From Streptomyces sp. Je 1-369 (GTDB taxonomy: Bacteria > Actinomycetota > Actinomycetes > Streptomycetales > Streptomycetaceae), in the NCBI RefSeq assembly GCF_026810505.1, contig NZ_CP101750.1:4803254-4867253 (forward strand): a stretch of DNA of 64,000 bases, written 5' to 3'. The position numbers and the translations under genes are program-made. This document shows, in pieces, positions 35,012-44,199 of the stretch (position 1 is the first letter of the stretch; the number at the start of each line of letters is the position of its first letter). The notes under the pieces are model-generated. The model was not told where the DNA came from and ran no database searches. It was given only the letters and a program-made list of their open reading frames with translations.

Positions 35012-35578
35012 GTGAACAAGAAGCTTGCAGCCGCACTGTCCGGCGGTGCGGTACTGGTACTCGCTTTGTCAGGGTGCAGCGACGACGGCAACAAGAAGCT
35101 GGACGACTGGGCCAAGAAGGTCTGTGACTCGGTGCAGCCGCAGTCGAAGAAGATCGCCGGCGCCAACGCCGCGATCCAGAAGGAGACCTCCGACAACAGC
35201 TCGCCGGGCGACGTCCAGAAGACCGACTCCAAGGCGTTCAAGGACATGTCCGACGCCTACAAGTCGATGGGCGACGCCGTGAAGAACGCGGGCGCGCCCC
35301 CGGTCGACGACGGCAAGAAGAAGACCGACGACGCGGTCAAGGAACTCAACGCCATCTCCAAGTCGTACGGCGACCTGAAGAAGCAGGTCGACGGCTTGGA
35401 CACCAAGAACCAGGCGGACTTCGCCGACGGCCTCAAGGACGTCGCGGGCGAGCTCGACAAGCTCAGCAAGAGCGGCAACGAGGCCCTGGAGAAGCTGCAG
35501 GAGGGGGAGGTCGGCAAGGCGATGGGCAAGCAGGACAGCTGCAAGAGCGCGTCCGCCACGCCCTCCGCCAAGAGCTGA
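35012..35578 (+). CDS. Small Lys/Asp-rich lipoprotein
   Basis: 188 residues. Signal MNKKLAAALSGGAVLVLALSGC with lipobox LSGC, then a soluble helical protein rich in Lys, Asp and Ser, with two more cysteines (KKVCDSV and DSCKSAS) placed to form one disulfide. No domain recognised; predicted largely alpha-helical with heptad-like spacing. GTG at 35012 follows GGAAGGGA at 8-nt spacing. Ends at a 10-bp inverted repeat. Confidence 0.8.
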   Translation: MNKKLAAALSGGAVLVLALSGCSDDGNKKLDDWAKKVCDSVQPQSKKIAGANAAIQKETSDNSSPGDVQKTDSKAFKDMSDAYKSMGDAVKNAGAPPVDDGKKKTDDAVKELNAISKSYGDLKKQVDGLDTKNQADFADGLKDVAGELDKLSKSGNEALEKLQEGEVGKAMGKQDSCKSASATPSAKS

Positions 35579-35591
35579 CCCTTCCGCAAGG

Positions 35592-35626
35592 GATGCCCTC
35601 GGTGCCCACGCGGTGTCGAGGGCATC
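35592..35626 (+). terminator. Lipoprotein gene terminator
   Basis: GATGCCCTCG / CGAGGGCATC, 10-bp perfect stem with a 15-nt loop, 14 bp after the stop. It covers the upstream end of the next open frame, which supports the later GTG start for that gene. Confidence 0.75.
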
Positions 35627-35654
35627 GGCGCGCCCGGCGGGCCACAATGGAGGG

Positions 35655-37169
35655 GTGAGTAACGCCAGCCTTCCCCTGCCCTCGTCCGACCGCGCCGACG
35701 TCGCCGCCGCCCTGCGCGACGCGCTGCTCGCCGCCGACTTCACCGCCGACGGGCTGCTCGAGCTGCTCGGGGCCCCCGCCTACACCGCGCTGGCCCGCAG
35801 CGAGACCGTGCCCGCGCTGCGGGCCACGCGCGGGGACGGGGCCCTCCCGGCGCTCGTACGCCTCTTCCTGCTGCAGGAATCGGTGCCCCACGCGCGCGTG
35901 GCCGACGTTCTCCCCGTCGACGTACTCCTGGAGAGCGACTGGCTGGCCGAGCGGGACGGCGGACTGTGGGCGACGGTGGACGTGCGGCCGTACGGCGGGC
36001 CGAGCGGCGAGGACTGGTTCATCGTCTCGGACCTGGGGTGCGCGGTCGGCGGCGCCGGCGGCATCGGCAAGCACGAGGAGGGCGTCGTCCTCGGCGTGGG
36101 CGGCGCGTCCACCACGCTGGCCGGCATCACGGTGCGCCTCCCCGTCGGGAACGCCCTCGACCTCGGCACCGGCTCCGGCATCCAGGCCCTGCACGCCGCG
36201 CAGCACGCCACGCGCGTGACCGCGACCGACCTCAACCCGCGGGCCCTGCGGTTCACCCGGCTCACCCTGGCGCTGTCCGGCGCCCCGGAGGCCGATCTGC
36301 GGGAGGGCTCGCTCTTCGCGCCGGTCGCGGACGAGACGTACGACCTGATCGTCTCCAACCCGCCCTTCGTGATCTCGCCGGGCGCCCGGCTCACGTACCG
36401 GGACGGCGGCATGGGCGGGGACGATCTGTGCCGCTCGCTCGTTCAGGAGGCGGGGGAGCGGTTGAACGAAGGGGGATACGCGCACTTCCTGGCCAACTGG
36501 CAGCACGTGGAGGGCGAGGAGTGGCAGGACCGGCTGCGGTCCTGGGTGCCGCGCGACTGCGACGCCTGGATCGTGCAGCGCGAGGTGCAGGACATCACGC
36601 AGTACGCCGAGCTGTGGCTGCGCGACGCGGGGGACCACCGCACGGACTCCGCGGAGTACGCCGCGCGGTACGACGCGTGGCTGGACGAGTTCGAGGCGCG
36701 GGGCACGCGTGCCGTCGGATTCGGCTGGATCACGCTCAGGAAGACGGCTGCCGCCGAGCCGTCCGTCACCGTCGAGGAGTGGCCGCACCCCGTCGAGCAG
36801 CCGCTCGGCGACACGGTGCGGGAGTTCTTCGAGCGGCAGGAGTACCTGCGCGCCCACGACGACGCCGCGCTGCTCGCCGCGCACTTCAAGCTCGCCGACG
36901 AGGTCGTGCAGGAGCAGGTCGGACTGCCGGGCGCCGAGGACCCGGAGCACGTCGTGCTGCGCCAGAACCGCGGAATGCGGCGGGCCACCAAGGTCGACAC
37001 GGTGGGCGCCGGGTTCGCGGGAGTCTGCGACGGCTCGCTGAGCGCCGGGCGGATCCTGGATGCCATCGCGCAACTGGTCGGGGAGGACCCGGTGTTGCTG
37101 CGGGACCGTACGCCCGCGCAGATCAGGCTCCTCGTGCAGCAGGGCTTCCTGCTGCCCGCGTCGGAGTAG
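35655..37169 (+). CDS. Class I methyltransferase with NPPF motif
   Basis: 504 residues. N-terminal helical domain (~1-165, VAAALRDALLAADFTADGLLELLG), then a Rossmann methyltransferase: motif I ALDLGTGSGIQALHAA, and motif IV LIVSNPPFV, which marks N-methylation of planar amide or ring nitrogens (HemK/RsmC-like); a C-terminal extension (~355-504) follows. Substrate, RNA or protein, cannot be decided. GTG at 35655; its GGAGG is unusually close (1 nt), so the start is uncertain. TAG lies in the first unit of a tandem repeat. Confidence 0.82.
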   Translation: MSNASLPLPSSDRADVAAALRDALLAADFTADGLLELLGAPAYTALARSETVPALRATRGDGALPALVRLFLLQESVPHARVADVLPVDVLLESDWLAERDGGLWATVDVRPYGGPSGEDWFIVSDLGCAVGGAGGIGKHEEGVVLGVGGASTTLAGITVRLPVGNALDLGTGSGIQALHAAQHATRVTATDLNPRALRFTRLTLALSGAPEADLREGSLFAPVADETYDLIVSNPPFVISPGARLTYRDGGMGGDDLCRSLVQEAGERLNEGGYAHFLANWQHVEGEEWQDRLRSWVPRDCDAWIVQREVQDITQYAELWLRDAGDHRTDSAEYAARYDAWLDEFEARGTRAVGFGWITLRKTAAAEPSVTVEEWPHPVEQPLGDTVREFFERQEYLRAHDDAALLAAHFKLADEVVQEQVGLPGAEDPEHVVLRQNRGMRRATKVDTVGAGFAGVCDGSLSAGRILDAIAQLVGEDPVLLRDRTPAQIRLLVQQGFLLPASE

Positions 37170-37248
37170 GGGCTGGTTACGGGCCGGTTGGGGGCTGGTG
37201 ACGGGCCGGTTGGGGGGCTGGTTACGGGACGGTTGGGGGCTGATCAGG
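37167..37248 (+). repeat. Stop-codon-anchored 22-23-bp tandem repeat after the methyltransferase
   Basis: Units start at 37167 (TAGGGGCTGGTTACGGGCCG), 37189, 37211 and 37234 (partial). The first three letters are the gene's TAG; in the other units the same position is TGG, a single-base difference. Confidence 0.9.
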
Positions 37249-37345
37249 CCAACATCCCCGCTCGCCGTTCACCCCGATTTCGTCCTCCCGATTCCCGTGC
37301 GTGTCAGCCTCCCGACAGGGGAACTCGGCACGGGGAGGCAAGACC

Positions 37346-37543
37346 ATGGAGAGCGGGCCAGCGATCTTCGCCGGAACGGTGTTCGCACTGTTCGGCGCCG
37401 GACTGCTGATGTGGACGGGTGTGCGTGTCGCGCACCGCGCTCCCGTCGCCCAGGGTGTGAACCCCGTCGCATCGGTGACCTTCGCGACGCTCGCGGGATC
37501 GGGCGCGCTGCTGCTCGGGGCGTGGTGCTTCACGAGGCTGTGA
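37346..37543 (+). CDS. Small two-helix membrane protein
   Basis: 65 residues: MESGPAIFAGTVFALFGAG (first helix), a short loop RVAHRAPVAQGVNP, then SVTFATLAGSGALLLGAWCF (second helix). GGGGAGG at 8-nt spacing makes the ATG at 37346 convincing. No family recognised; function unknown. Confidence 0.7.
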   Translation: MESGPAIFAGTVFALFGAGLLMWTGVRVAHRAPVAQGVNPVASVTFATLAGSGALLLGAWCFTRL

Positions 37544-37917
37544 AGCGGAGGCAAAGCGGCTGGAGAGCGGCCGCGCCGCGACTCCGGCGACGCACCCTCC
37601 CCAGTGATCGCACAGGCCTCGTGCGGGCTCCGGCCGTGTGAGGTGCTGAAACAGTGGGTCGCCACTCCGGGCGGCAGGAATGGCGGTAGTCGGGTTACCG
37701 TTCGAGTGGCCGTTGCGGGCTTTTCCCGTTTGACACGGGGGCGGGATGTACCGTCACACTCCGCAGCGACAGCGCAACGCAAGCCATGCGGGCACTGTCA
37801 CCGCACTGCCACGAGCATTGCCACAGCGCAATGCGAGTGAGCGGGGCGACGCGGCAGTGCGACCGAGCACTGCTGCCGCGCACTGCCACCGAGCGCCGAC
37901 CGGAGAGAAGAGCGAAG
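37544..37917. other. topA upstream region with iterated CGCACTGCCAC-like words
   Basis: 374 bp. A TTGACA (37730-37735) without a well-spaced -10 is the best promoter hint. From ~37755 to ~37895 the words CACTGCCAC, GCACTG, GCAATGC, CATTGCCAC and their complement GCAGTGCG recur at least eight times on both strands, just upstream of the topA ribosome site. Supercoiling-responsive control of topA is known in Streptomyces; whether these words matter is unknown. Confidence 0.5.
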
Positions 37918-40734
37918 TTGTCCCCGACCAGCGAGACCGCACAGGGCGGCCGCCGACTCGTCATCGTCGAGTCGCCTGCCAAGGCGAAGACGATCAAGAG
38001 CTACCTCGGCCCCGGCTACGTAGTCGAGGCCAGCGTCGGGCACATCCGCGACCTCCCCAACGGCGCCGCGGAGGTGCCGGAGAAGTACACCGGCGAGGTC
38101 CGCCGCCTCGGCGTGGACGTCGAACACGACTTCCAGCCCATCTATGTCGTCAACGCCGACAAGAAGGCGCAGGTCAAGAAGCTCAAGGACCTCCTGAAGG
38201 AGTCCGACGAACTCTTCCTCGCCACCGATGAGGACCGCGAGGGCGAAGCCATCGCGTGGCACCTCCTCGAGGTCCTGAAGCCCAAGGTCCCCGTCCACCG
38301 CATGGTGTTCCACGAGATCACCAAGGACGCGATCCGCAGCGCCGTCGCCAACCCGCGCGAGCTCAACAAGCGCATGGTCGACGCCCAGGAGACCCGCCGC
38401 ATCCTCGACCGTCTCTACGGCTACGAGGTCTCGCCGGTCCTCTGGAAGAAGGTCATGCCGCGCCTGTCGGCCGGCCGCGTGCAGTCCGTGGCCACCCGCC
38501 TCGTCGTCGAGCGGGAACGCGAGCGCATCGCCTTCCGCTCCGCCGAGTACTGGGACCTGACCGGCACCTTCGGCACCGGCCGCGCCGGTGACGCCTCCGA
38601 CCCGTCGCAGCTCGTCGCCCGCCTCACCGCGGTCGACGGCAAGCGCATCGCGCAGGGCCGTGACTTCAACTCCGTCGGACAGCTCAAGTCCGACACGCTG
38701 CACCTGGACGAGGCGAACGCCCGCGCGCTGGCCGCCGCCCTCCAGGACACCTCTTTCTCCGTGCGGTCGGTCGAGTCCAAGCCGTACCGCCGCTCGCCGT
38801 ACGCCCCGTTCCGTACGACGACGATGCAGCAGGAGGCCTCGCGCAAGCTGGGCTTCGGCGCGAAGGCCACCATGCAGGTGGCCCAGAAGCTGTACGAGAA
38901 CGGCTTCATCACGTACATGCGTACGGACTCCACGACTCTGTCGGACACGGCGGTCACCGCAGCCCGTGCGCAGGTCACGCAGCTCTACGGCAGCGACTAC
39001 CTGCCGGACAAGCCGCGCACGTACGCCGGGAAGGTCAAGAACGCCCAGGAGGCGCACGAGGCGATCCGCCCGTCAGGGGATCGTTTCCGCACGCCCGCCG
39101 AGACCGGTCTGACCGGCGACCAGTTCCGGCTCTACGAGCTCATCTGGAAGCGGACCGTCGCCTCCCAGATGAAGGACGCGACGGGCAACTCCGTCACGGT
39201 CAAGATCGGCGGCCGCGCCTCCGACGGCCGCGACGCAGAGTTCAGCGCGTCCGGCAAGACCATCACCTTCCACGGCTTCCTCAAGGCGTACGTCGAGGGG
39301 GCCGACGACCCGAACGCCGAGCTGGACGACCGCGAGCGCAGGCTCCCGCAGGTCAACCAGGGCGACGCGCTCTCCGCCGACGAGATCTCGGTCGACGGCC
39401 ACGCGACGAAGCCCCCGGCCCGCTACACCGAGGCCAGCCTCGTCAAGGAGCTCGAAGAGCGTGAGATCGGCCGCCCGTCGACGTACGCGTCGATCCTCGG
39501 CACGATCCTCGATCGCGGATACGTCTTCAAGAAGGGGACGGCCCTCGTGCCCTCCTTCCTGAGCTTCGCCGTGGTCAACCTGCTCGAAAAGCACTTCGGC
39601 CGCCTCGTCGACTACGACTTCACCGCCAGGATGGAGGACGACCTCGACCGCATCGCGCGGGGCGAGGCGCAGGCCGTGCCGTGGCTGCGGCGCTTCTACT
39701 TCGGCGAGGGCGAGGCCTCCGGCGGCGCCGCCGACGCGGGCAACGGCGACGGAGACCACCTCGGCGGCCTCAAGGAGCTCGTCACCGACCTCGGCGCGAT
39801 CGACGCCCGCGAGGTGTCGTCCTTCCCCGTGGGCAACGACGTCGTGCTGCGCGTCGGGCGCTACGGCCCCTACATCGAGCGCGGCGAGCGCGACTCCGAG
39901 AACCACCAGCGCGCGGACGTCCCCGACGACCTGGCACCCGACGAGCTGACCGTCGAGTACGCGGAGGAGCTGCTCGCCAAGCCGAGCGGCGACTTCGAGC
40001 TGGGCGCGGACCCGCAGAGCGGCCACCAGATCGTCGCCAAGGACGGCCGCTACGGCCCGTACGTCACCGAGGTGCTCCCCGAGGGCACCCCGAAGACCGG
40101 CAAGAACGCGGTCAAGCCGCGTACGGCCTCCCTCTTCAAGACCATGTCCCTCGACACGGTCACTCTGGAGGACGCCCTCAAACTGATGTCCCTCCCGCGC
40201 GTGGTGGGTGCCGACGCGGAAGGCGTCGAGATCACCGCGCAGAACGGGCGGTACGGGCCGTACCTGAAGAAGGGCACCGACTCGCGCTCCATCGACACCG
40301 AGGAGCAGCTCTTCACCATCACGCTGGAAGAGGCCCTGGAGATCTACTCCAAGCCGAAGCAGCGTGGCCGCGCCGCCGCCAAGCCGCCCCTGAAGGAGCT
40401 CGGCGAGGACCCGGTCAGCAAGAAGCCGGTCGTCGTCAAGGACGGCCGCTTCGGGGCGTACGTCACGGACGGCGAGACGAACGCGACGCTGCGGGCGGCC
40501 GACTCCGTCGAGGACATCACCCCGGAGCGGGGTTACGAGCTCCTCGCGGAGAAGCGGGCGAAGGGCCCCGCCAAGAAGACCGCGAAGAAGGCACCTGCCA
40601 AGAAGGCGCCCGCAAAGAAGACCGCCGCCAAGAAAACGGCGGCCAAGAAGACCACTGCCGCGAAGAAGACCACTACCAAGAAGACTGCCGCCAAGAAGAC
40701 GGCCGCTTCGAAGAGTGCTGCTTCGGAGGAGTGA
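37918..40734 (+). CDS. topA: DNA topoisomerase I with Lys/Ala C-terminal tail
   Basis: 938 residues. Toprim domain RLVIVESPAKAKTIKSYLG and TDEDREGEAIAWHL, active-site Tyr333 in ITYMRTDSTTLS. It removes negative supercoils. The C-terminal part has repeated GRYGPYV-type Topo_C modules in place of zinc fingers and ends in about 60 residues of alternating Lys and Ala (KKTAKKAPAKKAPAKKTAAK), the Streptomyces-specific tail reported to give high processivity. TTG at 37918 with GGAGAGAAG upstream, matching S. coelicolor TopA; the 44-codon upstream extension is rejected. Confidence 0.96.
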   Translation: MSPTSETAQGGRRLVIVESPAKAKTIKSYLGPGYVVEASVGHIRDLPNGAAEVPEKYTGEVRRLGVDVEHDFQPIYVVNADKKAQVKKLKDLLKESDELFLATDEDREGEAIAWHLLEVLKPKVPVHRMVFHEITKDAIRSAVANPRELNKRMVDAQETRRILDRLYGYEVSPVLWKKVMPRLSAGRVQSVATRLVVERERERIAFRSAEYWDLTGTFGTGRAGDASDPSQLVARLTAVDGKRIAQGRDFNSVGQLKSDTLHLDEANARALAAALQDTSFSVRSVESKPYRRSPYAPFRTTTMQQEASRKLGFGAKATMQVAQKLYENGFITYMRTDSTTLSDTAVTAARAQVTQLYGSDYLPDKPRTYAGKVKNAQEAHEAIRPSGDRFRTPAETGLTGDQFRLYELIWKRTVASQMKDATGNSVTVKIGGRASDGRDAEFSASGKTITFHGFLKAYVEGADDPNAELDDRERRLPQVNQGDALSADEISVDGHATKPPARYTEASLVKELEEREIGRPSTYASILGTILDRGYVFKKGTALVPSFLSFAVVNLLEKHFGRLVDYDFTARMEDDLDRIARGEAQAVPWLRRFYFGEGEASGGAADAGNGDGDHLGGLKELVTDLGAIDAREVSSFPVGNDVVLRVGRYGPYIERGERDSENHQRADVPDDLAPDELTVEYAEELLAKPSGDFELGADPQSGHQIVAKDGRYGPYVTEVLPEGTPKTGKNAVKPRTASLFKTMSLDTVTLEDALKLMSLPRVVGADAEGVEITAQNGRYGPYLKKGTDSRSIDTEEQLFTITLEEALEIYSKPKQRGRAAAKPPLKELGEDPVSKKPVVVKDGRFGAYVTDGETNATLRAADSVEDITPERGYELLAEKRAKGPAKKTAKKAPAKKAPAKKTAAKKTAAKKTTAAKKTTTKKTAAKKTAASKSAASEE

Positions 40735-40759
40735 CACCGCTGCCCCGTGGGTGCCCCAG

Positions 40760-40778
40760 GGCTCCCATACCGGGAGCC
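40760..40778 (+). terminator. Candidate topA terminator
   Basis: GGCTCCC / GGGAGCC with a 5-nt loop, 26 bp after the topA stop, with flanking GGGT/ACCC that could extend it. Confidence 0.5.
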
Positions 40779-40847
40779 ACCCGGACCTGACGGTCGTTTG
40801 TTCGGGTGGCTCGGCGGGGAGTCGGTCCGTCCAGATAGGCTGGACGG

Positions 40848-43800
40848 ATGACGCGTGCCGAGCAGCCAACGGCCGGAAACCCGGCCCCCGACGACGCCCT
40901 GGTCGCAGATTCCCGAGAGCGTGCCGTCCGCGCCTTGCTGCGCGTACCGCAGCTGAAGAGGTTGTGGAGCGCCCATCTCGTCGGCAGTGTCGGCGACGCG
41001 CTCGCGCTCCTCGTCCTGGTGATCCTCGCGCTCCAGTCGGCCATCGCCGAAGCCGCCTTCGGAGGCGGCTATCGGGGTGTCGCCTTCGCCGTGACCGCCG
41101 TCTTCGGAGCACGCGTCCTCGCGACGCTGCTCTTCGGGGCGGTGCTGTTGGGACCGCTCACCTCGCTCACCTCCCCGGACGGACCGCTCGACCGCCGCTG
41201 GACCATGGTCGGCGCCGACGGAGTGCGTGCCGCGCTCCTCGTCGTCGCACCCCTGTGGATCGACTGGACCCCGGACAACGCCCTCGCGATGATCCTGGTG
41301 ACGTCCTTCGTCATCGGCGTCGCCGAGCGCTTCTGGACCGTCGCCAAGGAGAGCGCGGCGCCCGCGCTGCTGCCCGCACCGCCCCTGGAGGGCGCGACGG
41401 TACGGCCGCTGCCGGACCACATGGACGCGCTGCGGCGCCTGTCCCTGCGTACGGGATTCCTCGCGCTGCCCCTCGCGGCCGCGACCCTCGTCGCCATCAC
41501 CCTCATCGGCAACCTGCTCGGCGCGGGCCTCGACTGGTTCGAGCTCCACCAAGCCGGACTGGCCTCCTTCGTGGCGGCCGGACTCTTCGCCGCGTCGCTG
41601 TCGATCCTGTACCTCCTCGAACTTCCCCGTACGCAGACGCCCCGCGCCCGCAGCCCGCTCGAGGGGCTGCGCAGGCCGCGTACCGGCACCGGCACCGACA
41701 AGGGCCGCACCGGCGCCATCTCGCTGTTCGTCGCGGCCTGCGCCGCCGTCACGGGGGCCATCGCGGCCGCCGTCGCCGTCGCCGTGCTGCACGCCAAGGA
41801 CCTGGGCGGCGGACCCGTCACATACGGCCTGATCGTCCTCGCCCTGACCGGCGGCACCGCCGTCGGCATCCGCACCGCGCCGTCCCTGCTGCCCACGCTC
41901 TCGCGCCGCAGGCTGCTCGCCCTCGCCATCGCCCTCACCGGCATCGCGCTGCTCGCCGCGGGCCTCGTGCCCGACGTGACGACCGTGCTGCTGCTCCTGG
42001 CCCTCGCGGGGGTCTGCGCGGGCGTCGCCGCGAACATCGGCCACGCGCTGCTGGACCAGGAGGTCGAGGACTACCGCAGGGCCCGTACGACGGAACACCT
42101 CCACGCGGTCGTACGCCTCACCCTCGCGCTCGGCGCGCTGATCGCCCCGGTGGTGGCCGCCGCGATCGGGCCGCACCGGATGGTCAACGGCAAGTTCGTC
42201 TTCGACCACGGCGGCGCCGCGTTCACGCTCATGCTGGTCGGCGCCCTGCTCCTGCCGGTGGCCGCGCTGGTCCTCGCCAAGGCCGACGACCGGCAGGGCG
42301 TCCCCCTCCGGCACGACCTCCTTGACGCGCTGCGCGGCGGCGACGACCCGGCGCAGGCGCCCTGCGCCACCGGCTTCTTCATCGCCCTTGAGGGCGGCGA
42401 CGGCGCCGGCAAGTCGACGCAGGCCGAAGCGCTCGCCGAGTGGATCCGCGCCAAGGGCCACGAAGTCGTCGTCACGCGCGAGCCGGGGGCCACGCCCGTC
42501 GGCAAGCGGCTGCGCTCGATCCTCCTCGACGTCTCGTCGGCCGGTCTCTCGCACCGTGCCGAAGCGCTCCTGTACGCCGCCGACCGCGCGGAGCACGTCG
42601 ACACCGTCGTGCGCCCCGCCCTCGAACGCGGCGCCGTGGTCATCTCCGACCGCTACATCGACTCGTCCGTCGCCTACCAGGGCGCAGGACGTGACCTGTC
42701 GCCGACCGAGATCGCCCGCATCAACCGCTGGGCGACCGGCGGTCTCGTACCGAACCTGACGTGCCTGCTCGACGTGTCGCCCGAGGCTGCCCGCGAGCGG
42801 TTCACGGAGGCCCCCGACCGACTGGAGTCGGAGCCCGCCGAGTTCCACGCGCGCGTGCGTTCCGGATTCCTCACGCTCGCCGCCGCCGACCCCGGGCGGT
42901 ACCTGATCGTCGACGCCTCCCAGGAGCCGGAGGCGGTCACGACCGTGATCCGGCACCGGCTCGACCTCGTACTGCCCCTCTCCGAAGCCGAGGTGAAGGC
43001 ACAGGAGGAGGCCCGCAAGGCCGCCGAGGAGGAAGCCAGGCGCAAGGCCGAGGAAGAGGCCGCGCGCAAGGCCGAGGAGGAGCGCCTCGAGCGCGAGCGC
43101 CAGGAGCAGCTCGCCAAGCTCCGTGCCGAGGAGGAGGAGCGCAAGCGGCGCGAGCTGGAGGAGGCCCAGCGCCGCGAGGCCGAGCGGCAGGCCGAGGAGG
43201 CCAGGAAGCGTGCCGAGGAGGCACGGCGCAAGGCCGAGGGGGAGAAGGCCAGGCTCCTCGCCGAGGAGAAGGTGCGGGCGGCCGAGGAGGCGCGGCGCAA
43301 GCGCGAGGCCGAGGAAGAGGCGCGGCTGCGCGCGGAGGCGGAGCAGCGGCGGCTCGAGAAGCAGCGGAAGGCCGAGGAGGCGCTGCTGCGGGCTGAGGAG
43401 GCGCGGCGGCTCGCGGCGGCCTCTGCGGCTGCGGCGACGGCTGCGGCGGCTCCGGAGCGGAAGAGGCCGACGCCTGTGCGTAAGCCGGCGGCGGCCGCTG
43501 AAAAGAAGGCCCCAGCTCCTGAGCGGGACGCTCCTGCTCCCGAGCAGAAGGCTGCGGCCGAGCCGTCCGTACCCGACAACGAGACCACCGTGCCGACGCC
43601 GGTGGTGAAGCCCCCGTCCGGAGCCACCGACGAGACGGCCGTGCTGCCTGCGGTCGGGACCGGGACCGGTGACGGTGCCGATGCCGGGGTCGAGGGTCCG
43701 AGCGCGGAGGACACCGCGGTGCTGCCGCGGGCGACCGAGCCCGCGGGCGCCGCGGACGAGACGGCCGTGCTGCCTGCCGTGGGGCAGGACAAGGTGCCGC

Positions 43801-44063
43801 CGGGGTACTTCCGGGACGAGCGACCCGCCGCCGAGCCCGCGTCCTCGCTCGACGGTGCCAACGACCGGACCCGTGAGCTGCCGCAGGTCGACGAGCACGG
43901 CGTGCCCCGGCACGCGGGCTCCGACTGGGCCGAGGAGACGCCGCTCGACGACCTGCCGTCGCTCGCGGACGAACTGCTCGGGTCGCACGAGGACGCGGAC
44001 GACGACGCCGCGGGTGACGACGACGGCGACCGGCGGAAGCGGCGCGGTCGGCGAGGCCGCTGA
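40848..44063 (+). CDS. tmk: MFS-like permease fused to thymidylate kinase with coiled-coil tail
   Basis: 1071 residues in three parts. 1-490: an MFS-like membrane domain of about 12 segments. ~505-715: thymidylate kinase with P-loop LEGGDGAGKSTQAE, TREPGATPVGK and SDRYIDSSVAYQGAGR, so dTMP phosphorylation is expected. ~720-880: a long charged coiled coil of (E/R/K/A) repeats; ~880-1071: an acidic Pro/Thr-rich disordered tail with repeated DETAVLPAVG-like units ending in a basic RRKRRGRRGR. The same fusion occurs at S. coelicolor SCO3542. It is next to holB, as tmk-holB are in many bacteria. What the membrane domain carries is unknown. Confidence 0.92.
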   Translation: MTRAEQPTAGNPAPDDALVADSRERAVRALLRVPQLKRLWSAHLVGSVGDALALLVLVILALQSAIAEAAFGGGYRGVAFAVTAVFGARVLATLLFGAVLLGPLTSLTSPDGPLDRRWTMVGADGVRAALLVVAPLWIDWTPDNALAMILVTSFVIGVAERFWTVAKESAAPALLPAPPLEGATVRPLPDHMDALRRLSLRTGFLALPLAAATLVAITLIGNLLGAGLDWFELHQAGLASFVAAGLFAASLSILYLLELPRTQTPRARSPLEGLRRPRTGTGTDKGRTGAISLFVAACAAVTGAIAAAVAVAVLHAKDLGGGPVTYGLIVLALTGGTAVGIRTAPSLLPTLSRRRLLALAIALTGIALLAAGLVPDVTTVLLLLALAGVCAGVAANIGHALLDQEVEDYRRARTTEHLHAVVRLTLALGALIAPVVAAAIGPHRMVNGKFVFDHGGAAFTLMLVGALLLPVAALVLAKADDRQGVPLRHDLLDALRGGDDPAQAPCATGFFIALEGGDGAGKSTQAEALAEWIRAKGHEVVVTREPGATPVGKRLRSILLDVSSAGLSHRAEALLYAADRAEHVDTVVRPALERGAVVISDRYIDSSVAYQGAGRDLSPTEIARINRWATGGLVPNLTCLLDVSPEAARERFTEAPDRLESEPAEFHARVRSGFLTLAAADPGRYLIVDASQEPEAVTTVIRHRLDLVLPLSEAEVKAQEEARKAAEEEARRKAEEEAARKAEEERLERERQEQLAKLRAEEEERKRRELEEAQRREAERQAEEARKRAEEARRKAEGEKARLLAEEKVRAAEEARRKREAEEEARLRAEAEQRRLEKQRKAEEALLRAEEARRLAAASAAAATAAAAPERKRPTPVRKPAAAAEKKAPAPERDAPAPEQKAAAEPSVPDNETTVPTPVVKPPSGATDETAVLPAVGTGTGDGADAGVEGPSAEDTAVLPRATEPAGAADETAVLPAVGQDKVPPGYFRDERPAAEPASSLDGANDRTRELPQVDEHGVPRHAGSDWAEETPLDDLPSLADELLGSHEDADDDAAGDDDGDRRKRRGRRGR

Positions 44064-44121
44064 GCACGTCGCTGAAGGTCCGGGCCGGATTGTCAGAGGC
44101 GTCCCGCACAATGGCAGTCCG

Positions 44122-44160
44122 GCGGATCGGTCCAGCGGATCGGTCCGGCGGATCGGTCCG
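44122..44160 (+). repeat. Exact 13-bp tandem repeat, three copies
   Basis: GCGGATCGGTCC(A/G) at 44122, 44135 and 44148, with one mismatch. In the 136-bp gap between tmk and holB, immediately upstream of the holB ribosome site. Confidence 0.9.
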
Positions 44161-44199
44161 GTGGAACAGCAGCAGAACGCGGCGTAAGGCGGTGACCCC

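Noticed and set aside
37730..37735. TTGACA as a firm topA -35
   Set aside because: No acceptable -10 at 16-19 bp spacing (TACCGT is 13 bp away), so kept only as a hint.
37786..37917. 44-codon N-terminal extension of TopA
   Set aside because: Low-complexity translation of the repeat words; TTG at 37918 has a good ribosome site and matches known TopA.
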